39,267 nucleotides of DNA from Mesaphorura yosii (taxonomy: Eukaryota > Arthropoda > Collembola > Poduromorpha > Tullbergiidae), in NCBI GenBank assembly GCA_009869945.1, contig WIXG01000553.1, forward strand, positions 1-39,267, written 5' to 3'. Made by a program: the position numbers and the translations under genes. Shown in pieces: positions 18,909-30,120 of the stretch (its first letter is position 1; each line of letters opens with the position of its first letter). The notes beneath the pieces are model-generated. The model ran no database searches. It was not told where the DNA came from and was given only the letters and a program-made list of their open reading frames with translations.

Positions 18909-20567
18909 TTCTTAGACGAAAAGTCGTTAAAATTGTAGGCTTCGTGAATTTGTTGCTTGGCAAGCGTAAAATGCTGTGGGGCAGATTGAGAAATGACGCA
19001 CTAGCAGAATTGTGCATCATTTGCCAAAAATCCGCATCCGTTTCTGCAGTTGAGGACGAGTTTGACTGATAAGAACGATAAGGGCTCTAAACGAGGTTCA
19101 GGTTGTGAACAAACGCGTGGTTTTTGTGTGACATACTAAGATAAATATTACGGGAACTCATCGGTTTATGTATTGTGGCAGATTAGTAATACAAGTAAAT
19201 AACTCATTACAAGTAATGACCACGTGAGCACATCTAAAACATTAAGCCAATCTTGGGAAGGCATTCATTGAACTTTACTGCACAGCACTTTCAATCAAAC
19301 GAATCAAACATGCAAACTTAACTAATCAAACGAAAGGAAGATTAAATTAAATCTGATCAAAGTATTGAACAAAGAATTGCTTCAGAGTTTAGCTTTACTC
19401 GCGTTACTCAGGACTAGATCTCAATATATGGTTGCGTCCATCTCTATCCCCCTAAACCTAGCTTTAGTGATACACATTTACATCTGCTTCGCTATGCTTT
19501 ATTGTGAGCAGCAGATTTTAGTAATACCAGACATTAGAAAGTTGGCTCATATCATTTAGTATAAATATGGCGTGTTTGCACGAGTCTAACGCATTTTGCT
19601 TCCGCTGCCACCCAGCTTCCAAAGTCATATACTGCTTCTAATCCTAAAAAGAAAAGAGGAGGGACAGTTATTGCTGCATATCTTCCATGAGTATGAATTG
19701 CTTCGTTCGCTGCGCTATTTGTCCTCGTCCGTTTTACGACCGTACTGCAACTTCAACTCTACTGCCTCTGATTTTACCGTTTTATCTCATGGTAAGTGCT
19801 GTCACCGCTCGCATCTATTGAGAAGCGATAAGCTCGACAGTCAACAACTTTTCATCTGAAATCCTGAAGCAGTGCCCAATTGTATTTAAAAAATAAACCG
19901 TGACACACAGACAGACAGACAGAGAATTGTGAATGCATAAACACATCAAGGTGTGCTAATAAGGTAAAGATAAAATATTGAGTGCAATGACTCAGGTCAG
20001 TCGAAGCAATTGAAGATGGGCGAATTCGGAGAAAGAAACGTAAATGGGAGGCGCATATTAATGCCTGAATTGCAAATTGCAATTTTATTGGCTGTGTAAA
20101 TGTAGGACGCATTAAATAAAATTGTGAACGATAAAACCTTGAGTACGTGCAAATACAAATTGTAAATTCAAAATTAAATCATCGAAATATCGAAAGAATG
20201 TTCAAAAGTACTCAAATCATATGAATAAATCGGTTTGTGAAGGACACGCGCCAACTTATTCACGTATTCCAGTACCCTGGGGCCACCTCCATTTTCTTGC
20301 CCCAAACCGAGGGATCTCATTCAATCATTATACTGATGAAGATGGGCAGGACAATTTGTACCATAAATTTGCAACTGCAACAACACGAATTCGTAAATAA
20401 AGAAAAACAATGAAAGATAGTCTGATCAGACAATTTTGTACGAATTTACGAATTTGCATAATTTATTACTCAGTTTAAATCCGCACATTATTCGAAAGTA
20501 AAATAGAAGGCAGCCGAGCTGAGGAGTCATTTTAGTGATCTCAACACCCATTTTGTTGAGATTCATA
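18909..20567. other. 1.66-kb intergenic region, no gene seen
   Basis: AT-rich spacer between the receptor kinase and its first short paralogue. A small (CAGA)n microsatellite lies at about 19907-19922. The longer frames (for example 19365-19559) lack start context and motifs. Confidence 0.4.
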
Positions 20568-21269
20568 TTAATCTTGAAGAAATACACAATTTTCGCTAGC
20601 TCGCACTGCCACTTGCTGTTCATTCGCCAGTTTACATTGTTTCTTTTGACGATACACGTACAGTAACGCCGCCATGGCTATAATTAGCGCCAAAATGGCT
20701 GCCATCGGCCCAAAGAGCCAACCAATCGAAGCCGGTGCAGATTGCTGCGTCTCCGTCTCCCATCGCGTCACGGCACAACGTCCACCATTGGAACACGTTG
20801 CATTGTCACCAAAATACTTCCAGCATTGTGAATCGTAAGCGCAGACTTCGACACTGGTGTCCCGGACATGTTTCAGGCACTTAACCGGATTGTCTGAGCC
20901 TGGAGAATAAAAATAAAAGTAATCAGGCTGTTTACAACCACTATATGTTTTCGGAGGCTCATCTCCAGATTCCACTTCAAGCATGGTCCTATTCTGCTCC
21001 ACACAAGCACCAGTGCTCGGATCATGCATGTATACAAAACGTGAATCCGGATGTGCTGCACAGATACACCGAAGCCTACGAATGTCACAGGTCAAATTCT
21101 TGGCTCGATCGCACGGATGAAAGTCGGTACAAATGGCACGATAAAAGCTGCCCACTTCTTGACCACCACGACGTCCCGCTGTTGTCGGGTTCAGAAGAAT
21201 GCTGGTTGCGAAGTACGGAAGGACACCGGAAACGACAAGAATCCAATCAATTCTTTTCCCAGATGACAT
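20568..21269 (-). CDS. EB-like Cys-rich single-pass membrane protein, paralogue of the receptor kinase ectodomain
   Basis: Single exon of 233 aa from ATG 21269, chosen because the protein then aligns with the start of the receptor kinase; the in-frame codons upstream lack an ATG. Residues 32-90 are almost the same as the kinase N-terminus: GQEVGSFYRAICTDFHPCDR, then RFVYMHDPSTGAC. Residues ~131-165 are a membrane-proximal Cys module (CAYDSQCWKYFGDNATC) shared with the two genes to the right. TM helix ~187-206, then a short cytoplasmic tail ending SENCVFLQD. It therefore combines the kinase-type N-terminal module with the stalk, TM and tail of the short proteins. It has no kinase domain. A decoy or co-receptor role is inference. 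Confidence 0.8.
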   Translation of the reverse strand: MSSGKRIDWILVVSGVLPYFATSILLNPTTAGRRGGQEVGSFYRAICTDFHPCDRAKNLTCDIRRLRCICAAHPDSRFVYMHDPSTGACVEQNRTMLEVESGDEPPKTYSGCKQPDYFYFYSPGSDNPVKCLKHVRDTSVEVCAYDSQCWKYFGDNATCSNGGRCAVTRWETETQQSAPASIGWLFGPMAAILALIIAMAALLYVYRQKKQCKLANEQQVAVRASENCVFLQD

Positions 21270-21284
21270 TTTCTTAAGCGACAA

Positions 21285-22148
21285 GTTTTAATTTTGTAGA
21301 ATTTGTAGTGTAGCAACGAGTTTATACAAAATATGATTTAACAAGTATGAAAGATGATTGACTAATAATATCCATCCTCGTTTTTGCAACATTGCCATCC
21401 GTTGGCCGATAAGTGTGATCTTTTTTATGTTTGCACTACACCTGGACTGCATAGCGAAAATAGTATACAAAAATTTGTTCGCGTTGCCAGGCATGGACAA
21501 ATGAAGATAAAGGGATGTAATGAATGATTTATCATACTGAAATGAATCGACAATGATAGAGATTCTGCTGCAAAAATGAAAGATTTCAAATTTCGAACAA
21601 ACTTATATTTCTTTATTCCTACCAAAACCCAAATTATAAATTTGTTGAAATGAGTATGAAAATTAAGCAATGACACATCGAAACATACATAAATTCTAAT
21701 AAAGTTGGAACTCTAATCTAACAATTTAATTTTAATGTTAACAAAATATTCCTAATAAAATAATGGAATTTTAAATGTAGAGTACGTAGTTCTCGATTTT
21801 GACGAATACCTCCACAGGAAGTTTCATTGAAATAAGTTAAATAAAAGATTAGTAAAATCGTATGATAGTTTTTTGTACCCGAGTGAAAATTGACTTGTCA
21901 TGGTCGACTAATTGTATGAGTATAACGTGTTTGATTAATATCCATCTGGACCGAGTCAAAGTCTTGTCAACTGCAATCAGAGTGATAGTGAAAACAATTT
22001 AATGCCTTAAGAATGTATACCAGAAGTAAAATAACTGATAAAATGTTCATACCAACTTATCAGGTACTAAACTGTCTCGGGGGTTTAGCATTAATTGTTG
22101 AATCATGAATCAGAGACAGAAATCCCTCGCTCTCGCCATCATCTTAGG
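21285..22148. other. Intergenic, no gene seen
   Basis: Very AT-rich 0.86-kb spacer. It contains the 5' region of the gene ending at 20568 and the 3' region of the one ending at 22149. I see no repeat or supported frame. Confidence 0.4.
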
Positions 22149-22852
22149 TTAATCAGTGTCATCTGCTGCTACAGCTGCGCTTGCTCGTTGTCTCCTCCGG
22201 CAGATCAGGATTACTACTGCGATGAATACGAGGGTTCCTGTAATTCCTGCACCAATCAACCCCCAATTTGTGCCGCCAATGTCTTCAGCATGAGTAATAT
22301 TTGTACAGAATCCTGCCTCGGTGCAAGTAGCATTGAAGCCGAAATAGTAGAAGCATTGAGAATCTTTTGAGCACATGTCCATCTTGCTTTGGGCGTCCCT
22401 TAGGCACATGTCCTCACCCTCAAAATCTGGGAAGTAACCCGCTTTACAAGCACAGGTCCTGAAGTGATCAGATTCTTCTATTTCATCACAGATTCTGTTT
22501 GGGTCGATGCTGCAACACTGAAGATCCACTTCACATGGTCCTTTCCCCAATGTCCATGCTGGGAGAATGCGGCACTGATTCTGGGACTTGGCAACAATTG
22601 TACTATTGCAATTGTAGTATTTTGTGAAGTTCCTATTGTCGGTGCTGTCGTAGGTGCACGCTGACCTCAAAAACCTTAAAGAAGTACCATCATGATAAGG
22701 TAATACTATTATTTTAGTATAATCTGGTGAACTCACTCTTCTTCATAGGAATCCCAACATGGCTCATCCCTAATTACGCTGATCTGTGAAAAGGAGCGGC
22801 GAGGGACGAAGTAGAAGAAAAGAAATGAAATGATCAACCTCGAAGCGGTCAT
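22149..22852 (-). CDS. EB-like Cys-rich single-pass membrane protein
   Basis: Two exons: 22852-22737 and 22674-22149. The 62-bp phase-2 intron has GTGAGT at its start and TTTAAG at its end. The product is 213 aa. Exon 1 starts at ATG 22852 and encodes a signal peptide (MTASRLIISFLFFYFVPRRS). The joint reads YEEE-FLRSACTYD, which parallels DEK-YMKEHCSLL in the next gene at the same intron position and phase. Two Cys-rich modules follow (GKGPCEVDLQCC; CSKDSQCFYYFGFNATC), then a TM helix ~172-194 (LIGAGITGTLVFIAVVILIC) and a short tail that lacks the FLQD ending of its relatives. Ligand and function are unknown. Confidence 0.78.
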
Positions 22853-23305
22853 TTTAAAGTAGACTTCCCAAGACACTCCGCTTAGTCCACACAGTCACCT
22901 AACCGTAACAAACTTTTTAACGTCGACGAATTCAACTGAAAATTCAAACCTCCCACCATTTGGGACACGTCAGCGTAAAACTTTCACCAGTGACACCTTA
23001 GTTCCAATTTTCCAACTATATTCACTGCCTGATATGCCGTCCATACGAATACTCTAACGGAATGTATGCATTGTCAGCAGTCTCAATGCTTGCTATACTG
23101 CAGTACCTTTGCAACCTGAAGAGAGATGAAAATGTTGATGCAATCAATCCGTGATTACTCATTTGTTTTTTAACGTGCTTTATTGGATAGGGAATCATCC
23201 CAAGTAATTGCAACGACAATAACAATGATCTTTAACATTTATTTGAATTTAAAATGCAAAAATGATAATTGGCAACAACCAGGCTCGATTTTGTTGAGAT
23301 TCTTC
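22853..23305. other. Intergenic, no gene seen
   Basis: Short spacer between two tandem EB-like genes. The part at 23291-23324 (TTTTGTTGAGATTC then TCTTGAAGAAAT around the stop codon) resembles the same position beside the gene ending at 20568, a trace of recent duplication. Confidence 0.4.
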
Positions 23306-24063
23306 CTAGTCTTGAAGAAATGCTCCGTTTTCTGGGGCTGGCACCGCCTTCCGCCTTCTACTTTCTTCCTGCCGTCGTTTCCACCTCCGATACGCGAAAT
23401 TAGCTCCGACTGCTGTTAAAATGACCCCGAAAATGACTCCCAACGTCCCGACGAGCCAATTTTCCCAGGCGAATGCTGATTTCCGTTCCAATTGCAACTC
23501 TGTGCTACATTGTCCTCCATCGGAGCATGTTGAATTGTCGCCATAATACTTCCAACATTGCGAATCACGGATACAAGTTTCCTTACTCTCACGCCTTACA
23601 TATTTCAGGCATTTACCCTCTGCACTTTCCGAGTCGGCATAATAATCAGGCTCTATGCAGGTACAAGTTTTTTGATGCTCATCTGCAGATTGTGTGCACA
23701 TATTATTTGGAGTCACACATTGGAAATCGTGTTCACATTGCTCCCCCAAGCCTGCATATGGTACGACACGGCAGTGATAACGATATTTTGCGATCAAGAT
23801 GTCTGGACACTGGTAGTATCTCGTCAACGTGCCCCTTTCCTTGCTTGAGGTAAGAAGCGAGCAATGCTCCTTCATATATCTAAAACAAATCGGCCAGAAT
23901 TCAACAATTGTGATAACATTGCCTACCAAAGATGAAATGTGACATAAACTTACTTCTCATCCACTTCCGAAGGACAAATATCACCAGAACGTGTTCCCTT
24001 ATACTGCCAAGTGATTGCGAGGACTGCAAGAATTACAGTGCATTGCAATTTCGAGATGGCCAT
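23306..24063 (-). CDS. EB-like Cys-rich single-pass membrane protein
   Basis: Two exons: 24063-23954 and 23879-23306. The 74-bp phase-2 intron has GTAAGT at its start and TTTTAG at its end. The product is 227 aa. ATG 24063 gives a signal peptide (MAISKLQCTVILAVLAITWQ). Cys-rich modules follow: GLGEQCEHDFQC, CTCIEPDYY and CIRDSQCWKYYGDNSTC. A TM helix lies at ~180-203 (WLVGTLGVIFGVILTAVGANF), then a very basic juxtamembrane stretch (RRWKRRQEESRRRK) and the tail end PENGAFLQD. The last eight residues resemble those of the gene at 20568-21269 (ENCVFLQD), so this cytoplasmic end is likely functional, perhaps for sorting or binding an adaptor (inference). Same intron position as its left neighbour shows tandem duplication. 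Confidence 0.82.
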
Positions 24064-24613
24064 TGTTGCAACAGGATTTCACTTTCACTTGATTCTAGCT
24101 ACTTTTGATATATCTGTTTGGTACTAATTTATCTGGAGTGATGTGAATTCTGAATTGAATACAAAATTAAAAAGGAAAAGCAAATCAAAATGATCCGATT
24201 CTGTATGCTGTATCATAATGCCATGAGCTGTTATTATGTATGTGTTACGTTTGTAACTTTTGTTAGCTATTGGAATTCCATGAATTTGGCAATGATCAAA
24301 TGACTCACTGATACACGTGACAGCAGCAGGTAGAAGAGGAAGAAAGATGAACTGACTGACGACGACGACTACCTGTCATGCCATTTCCATTTTCATAGCA
24401 GAGACTTAATATATTTACTGTTGTTAATACGACGCGACGGCAATCTGAGTTCGCAGAGAATGATAAGAAAGAAAGACTAATAATGGAATAGACTGTATGT
24501 AATGGAATTACATATGGAATTGGATATGACTGATAAGAACCAAAGTGACCCGATTTTCATATGCTGTATCAAAATTCGAACAAAATTGATGGCGATTCTG
24601 CATCGAGTCTCAC
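24064..24613. other. Intergenic, no gene seen
   Basis: AT-rich spacer upstream of the EB-like gene cluster. No repeat or supported frame is visible. Confidence 0.4.
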
Positions 24614-24754
24614 AAGTGCGCCCATCAAATGAGGGACCGTCTGGAATTGCGACCAGTCCCCAACCCATCCAACTCCCACGGCCAGGTTGTCACCAGTTCG
24701 CAGTCACTTTCAACAACACGGAAAGGGAGGAGTGACCGTTCGCCAAGCGAGTAG
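24614..24754 (+). repeat. Dispersed repeat, copy B
   Basis: Direct copy of 15179-15320. Compared with copy A it has a premature stop and a one-base loss near its left end, but it keeps the shared C-terminal peptide and the TAG stop. It sits 9.4 kb from copy A, and flanks differ on both sides. Confidence 0.6.
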
Positions 24755-26186
24755 ACCCGACATGCCCGTCGTACGACGTGCTAATAAATCACTATGGGGG
24801 AAAATGCGCTTTGGTAATTGTCCAGCTTTTGAAAGAGCATTCCCCAACTCATCCCGCACGTTGTGCGTTCTCGCATTCGACGGTTGGCCAATACGGCAAC
24901 AGACAACTCGTCTCTCGTTCTTATCATCTCCCCAGTGCAATTGCACTCTATGGAATGCTGTTGAGAGTTGGAGTGCTCGACGTGGTTAGTTGGTCAGTAG
25001 TACGACGGCGTCAGCTAGTGGCAGACCCGAGTCGGAGAGACTTGCTGAGGGTGTAAAGACTGTCGTCATCGCCAACATCCACACTGCCGGACCCTGCACC
25101 ACAAAGGCGGAAGGCTTAGCATGTCTCCAAGGCCCGCAATAAATCGTGCCGTGCACAAATTCCCATTTAGCAGCAGATGTCGGCATAGCAGTGCAATTAG
25201 TCTCGCAATTTACAACGTCCCATAAATTAGCATACGCAAGTGGAGGGGAATTTCGCGTAATCCTGTACGACCTTGACTCAGTCGATCGCCACGAACACTA
25301 AAAATAAACGCTGACGCTGCATAATCGATGTAGTAATCGCTGTAAAACTGAAGGTCGCGCGCGGCGGGGGGTCCCCGGCAACCAATTTGCAACAGAATTC
25401 CATCAAGCCCATCATCCCCCCCATTCATAATTGATGAGCTGCGTGTCGAATTAGAGTGCGTGCACTCGCATCTCTCCACACTCATCATCAGCACATCTGC
25501 CACTCTCTCACAGTCAGCAGATAAGCCAGCAGACTCTTATGGACGCTGCAATCGCATCGTTATCTCCGTAACAGAAATAACAGAACTGCCGCTATGGTGA
25601 TGATGATGGAATGCTTAATTGATGAGTAGCGTTCGTTGAATAATAATTCACTCGAGTGTGTGTGCACTGTCGAGTGTGCATAATTGAGCGTGGAGAATTT
25701 GGGTCGTCGGGGTGCGGTGTCAGTCGTTTCTTTCAGTGGGACCGAGCTGGGTCGAGAATCTGCTGAATTTGAGTGAAAGGTGAGGAGCGAAATCAGGGTT
25801 GGGGGCGCGAATATCGGCTCTACTGCAGGGCGCATGAACGAGGCGGCTTCACCCACGCAACACATCGATTGCGTGTGCACACGCTGATTACGTGATTTAC
25901 AACGGCGGCGACAGCGTGGCGCGAGCACTGATTGTGTGATTTATTGCCCTGGGGATTGAGTTAAATCCTCCGCTGTCGCTGTGCTCTGCAGTACGATAGC
26001 GAGTCGAAATTGGACTAATTGCCTCAATTGAGGCCAGCCAGCAAGGATTAATTGACGTAGTGCGACTGACCCCGTGCACTCTGCGCACTGACCCCTGCTC
26101 TCACTCGTTTCACTCTCGCACTCGTGTCTGTTTTCAGAGTTAGTCGACTCTTTTCGTGCAAAACCCACACCGCAACCCGAAAGAGG
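24755..26186. other. Upstream region of the SLC4 gene, no gene seen
   Basis: About 1.4 kb of more GC-rich, mixed sequence. Minus-strand frames (25210-25503, 25560-25928, 25941-26282) have low-complexity composition and no recognisable domain. It probably contains the promoter and 5' UTR of the transporter, but I cannot point to a TATA box or an initiator. Confidence 0.35.
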
Positions 26187-29100
26187 ATGAGCCGCTTCCG
26201 CAGCAATCAGAAAGAGGACGAGGAGGAGGAGATGGACGACGTTTTGATGATCCAGCGGAGTCACGAGAGGCGTACGTATCACCTTGCCCCCCTTAATTAA
26301 CCCTCTTTCAAGCCCAGTATTCTTTTAATAAGCAGGCTTTTCCGCCTGGGACACGGCACCTATCGACGGAGCTCAGTGGCAGCAGGGGATCTCCGCCAAC
26401 TACCCACTCTTTATAGAATTAGTACAATTGAATACAGCTGGAGCCCGAGCAGAGTGGAGAGAGTCGCATAGGTGGATTCGATATGAGGAGGCTGTAGAGA
26501 AAGATAGTAACAGGTGGTCCAAACCCTATGTGCCTTCTCTAACTTACCCATCGATAAGAGAATTAAGGGGGCTGCTGGAGAAAAAGTATATAAATCTGGG
26601 AGCTAGCCAATCATCGACGAGGTCTGTATTCAATGGTTTAGTTGAGGGGTGGAGGAGGAATGGATTTATACAAGACCAAGAAAAAGAATTAGTATTAGAA
26701 GCATTGTCAAGGAGACACGTCCACTTGTATGAGCGTGTAAAGGAGTACACCCTTGTCGACTACGTCCATCCACTGAATGTGAAGATCAAGAATAGGGGTG
26801 GGAGCAGGAAAGCCTCTTTCGCAACAGCGCCTGGCGTACAAGAAGCTTTACTGGCTGGAAAAGAGCGTCGTGCAAGCTTGGCTCATAGAGAATCTATAAA
26901 TTCGAATGACGGGGCGGAGGGAGAGAAGAATAAAGATTTCATGAGGAAGATCCCTGCAGGGGCGGAGGCTTGTAATTTGTTATTGGGGGAGGTTCCTATA
27001 AGTGAAGTGCTGTCGGGCTTCTTGAGATTGAGTGAGGGGAGAGTTTTAGGCAACATGACGGAGGTCGCCGTGCCGACGAGGTTTTTGTTTGTTCTTCTCG
27101 TTCCGAAGGTGAGTATTTCTGTGTTTCTGAGAGCACCTTCTTTGTTGAGACAAAATTTACCTCTGTTTTTAACTGTAGGGCCAACTCCAAATTTACGAAC
27201 CCGTCGCCCGCGCCCTGGGCGCCCTTATGTCCGACACCCAGTTTAAAGCAGCAGCTTATAAAGCGAGTACAAGAGGGGAGTTGCTAGCAGCTCTCGATAC
27301 ATTCACTGATGGTGCGACTTTACTACCGCCAGAGGGATGGGATGTGAGTGTGAGGATCGAGCCGTTGGCTGGAGGGGCGGGTGGAAATGCTGGAGGGGAG
27401 GTGAGGCACATTTTGAAAAATATTTCCTCTGTCCAAATTCAGCAATTCAGCCTCTCTTTTCCGCAGCACTGTGAAGAGGACCCCGCCACCGCCGAGCAGC
27501 TCCGCCGCGAGTCAGGCCTCGTCCGCTCCGGTCGTCTATTCGGAGGCTTAATTCAGGACATCCGCCGAAAACTCCCCCACTACCCATCCGACTATAAAGA
27601 CGCCCTCTCACCACAGTGCCTCGCAACATGGCTCTTTTTGTACTTTGCCTGCCTCACTCCGATGATCACATTCGGTGGAATTCTAGGAGACGCGACGGAT
27701 AAATACATGGGCACGATGGAGGTCATGGTGGCTGGGAGTCTTTGTGGTGTTATATTCGCCTTATTCTCAGGGCAGCCTTTATTAATTTTAGGGAGCACCG
27801 GCCCTATGCTAATATTTGAAAAAATAGTTATACAAGTCTGCCACTCGATGGATTTCCAGTATTTAGAATTCAGATTATGGATTGGCATTTGGATTGCTCT
27901 TATACTAGTTATATTGGTTGCTGTGGACGCGAGTGCTTTTGTGAGTTATATAACGAGGTTTACTGAGGAGAACTTTGCTACTCTGGTGGCTTGCATATTC
28001 ATAATGGAGGCGTTCAAGAATGTGATCAAGATTGGCCGTCATCATAAGATTTCGGTGGATGGGGCGTCGGCGGCTCTCGGGATGAATTTGAGTGATGATG
28101 GGGAGATTTACGCGAGGGTGAGTTTTTCATTTCCTCACCAAAGGAACACGAATTTTAGAAATTTGAAATTCCTCTCGCAGAATTTTACTAACGACGACTA
28201 CGACTCGTATTTCGACAACTCCGAAAACCAAACTATGACGGCGGCCCTCCACACATCCCCCTCCGAACAAACAAACATCTTCCTCATGTCCATTCTCCTC
28301 TTCCTAGGAACCTTCCTAATTTCATATCTACTAAAAGAGCTCCGAACCTCCTCTTTCTTCCCAACAACCATCCGCTATTTAATATCCGACTTTGCTGTCG
28401 TCATAGCAATCCTTATAATGGTCTGCATAGACTATGGAGTTGGGATAGGGACGCCTAAATTAGAAGTACCAGCTAAATTTGCACCGACGAGGAATGATAG
28501 GGGCTGGATTGTCAAGCCTTTCGGGGGGAATCCCGGGTGGACTGTGGCGGCGGCGATTGTTCCTGCTTTACTAGCCACAATTCTTATTTTTATGGACCAG
28601 CAGATTACGGCGGTGATTATTAACAGGAAGGATCATAAATTGAAGGTGAGGGATTTTTCCTTTGGTGAGATTGGGTAGGAATTATTTCAAGCTCAAAATT
28701 TATTTTGCTGAGTGGTGAGAACTTTAAAATTCAAAATTTTAAATTCCAGAAAGGCTGCGGCTACCACCTGGACCTCTTCGTCCTCTCAATCCTAATAACC
28801 ATCTGCTCCTTCCTCGGTCTCCCGTGGTTCATCGCCGCCACCGTCGAGTCCCTTACGAACATTGGAAGTTTAAAAATGGAGTCTGAATCCGCAGCCCCGG
28901 GGGAGAAGCCCCAATTCTTGGGTGTTAGAGAACAGCGTGTTTCCAATATCTTAATCTTCACAACAGTTGGGCTATCAGTCCTTATGGCAAAGTATCTGGA
29001 GATAGTCCCAATGCCTGTTCTTTATGGAGTCTTTCTTTACATGGGGTTCAGTGCGTTGAGGAAGATGGAGTTGTTTCAGAGGATTTTACTTATATTTATG

Positions 29101-29471
29101 CCTGCTAAATATCAACCTGATCATAACTATTTGAGGTGTGTGCCTACAGTTAAAGTGCATCTGTACACTTTGATTCAGATTAGTAGTTTAGTACTACTTT
29201 GGATCATTAAGTCGATACCGCAGACTGCGATACTGTTCCCAGTGATGGTGAGTTTGTAAACTATATCGAAAATTTGAATAGTGTGGCGGGAATTTTGAAA
29301 AATCTTTGTCTTGAGCAGCTCCTCGTCATGATGGCCCTCCGAAAGCTCCTCGAGTACGTCTTTACGCAGAAGGAGCTCGCTGCGCTGGATGATTTACTAC
29401 CGGGGGCGAGCATTCATCCGAGGGAGAAGGAGGGAGATAAGCTTTTGGGGAAGGGTGATGAGAAGATTTAA
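26187..29471 (+). CDS. SLC4-family bicarbonate transporter (NBC/NDAE-like)
   Basis: Seven exons: 26187-26271, 26336-27108, 27179-27400, 27467-28117, 28181-28645, 28750-29247 and 29319-29471. All introns are GT-AG, 63-104 bp, and the spliced product is 948 aa. The introns at 27401-27466 (66 bp) and 28118-28180 (63 bp) are in-frame and stop-free, so a simple frame call would wrongly include them. The cytosolic domain (to ~360) has the SLC4 signatures EWRESHRWIRYEEAVE, NRWSKPYVPSL, FMRKIPAGAEACNLLLGEVP and TEVAVPTRFLFVLL. The membrane domain has GRLFGGLIQDI, ITFGGILGDATD, GQPLLILGSTGP, FRLWIGIWIALIL, FMDQQITAVIINRKDHKLK, FLGVREQRV and PMPVLYGVFLYMG. It moves bicarbonate across the plasma membrane for pH control. 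The NBC/NDAE-like sequence suggests Na+-coupled transport. Length is slightly shorter than vertebrate NBCs because the C-terminal tail is short. Confidence 0.93.
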
Positions 29472-29549
29472 ATCCATGTAATAGTGAGTGCGAGGGGCCG
29501 AGTACACGTGACTTTAATCGGTGCACACAGCCTTACAAACATTTCAACT

Positions 29550-29555
29550 AATAAA
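29550..29555 (+). terminator. Poly(A) signal of the SLC4 gene
   Basis: AATAAA 79 bases after the stop codon. The convergent Cys-rich peptide gene ends at 29659, so the two 3' UTRs are close to each other or overlap. Confidence 0.55.
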
Positions 29556-29658
29556 GTAGGATTTAATTAGCAAATAGGAGAATACACTTTTAAAGTGTTA
29601 ATTTAGTGGCGAGAAATAAAATGTATTAATTTCTGGGAAGACATTGTGGGCGCATTGT

Positions 29659-29922
29659 TCACACCCCACAAACACCCCTGCAAGCCCAGTACTGGCCACA
29701 CTGAACCCTACCAAAGCTGTCTAGATAATCACCTTCTCCACCTCCTTCCCCTTGGCAGCGGGCGTACTCTCCAGTCTTCGGGTGGGTCGTCCAGCACCAG
29801 AATTGTGGTACTGTAGAGCAGTAGGCCCAGCAGTAGGTGGATTTGCACCCCGCCCCGGTGGAGGCCAGCGATAAAGCTGGTAGGATGAGCAAAACCAGAA
29901 GCCAACGAGCCACCCTCTCCAT
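29659..29922 (-). CDS. Small secreted cysteine-rich peptide
   Basis: Single-exon 87-aa protein from ATG 29922. Residues 1-~22 form a clear signal peptide (MERVARWLLVLLILPALSLA). The mature part has eight Cys in the pattern C-x4-C-x3-C ... C ... C ... C-x5-C-x3-C, with many aromatics (CKSTYCWAYC, FWCWTTHP, CGQYWACRGVC). An even number of Cys suggests four disulfides in an extracellular peptide. I do not recognise the family. Defence peptide, allergen-like protein or cuticle/mucus component are all possible. It is convergent with the transporter and in the same direction as the hemocyanin upstream. Confidence 0.65.
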   Translation of the reverse strand: MERVARWLLVLLILPALSLASTGAGCKSTYCWAYCSTVPQFWCWTTHPKTGEYARCQGEGGGEGDYLDSFGRVQCGQYWACRGVCGV

Positions 29923-30098
29923 TCTCCCGAGATTCCGCTCCAGACGAGACTGCGAGACTCTGAATTTGGAGCGAGTGGGCCTCGCATTCGCTCCACTCGG
30001 GTGGAGAATGTGAGTTGCAGGCTTTAATGAGACTCCTTATCGTGTAATGGGCTGAATAATTAGCGACAAGTGCAGGAAGGTCTCAAGGTTATCTCTCT

Positions 30099-30104
30099 TT
30101 TATT
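30099..30104 (-). terminator. Poly(A) signal of the hemocyanin gene
   Basis: On the minus strand AATAAA lies about 16 bases after the TAA stop of the hemocyanin-like gene. Confidence 0.5.
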
Positions 30105-30120
30105 CTGTGCTGTAAACAGG

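Noticed and set aside
25210..26282. Several minus-strand frames of 60-120 codons upstream of the SLC4 gene
   Set aside because: No domain, no start context, and part of the sequence is the first exon of SLC4 read backwards.
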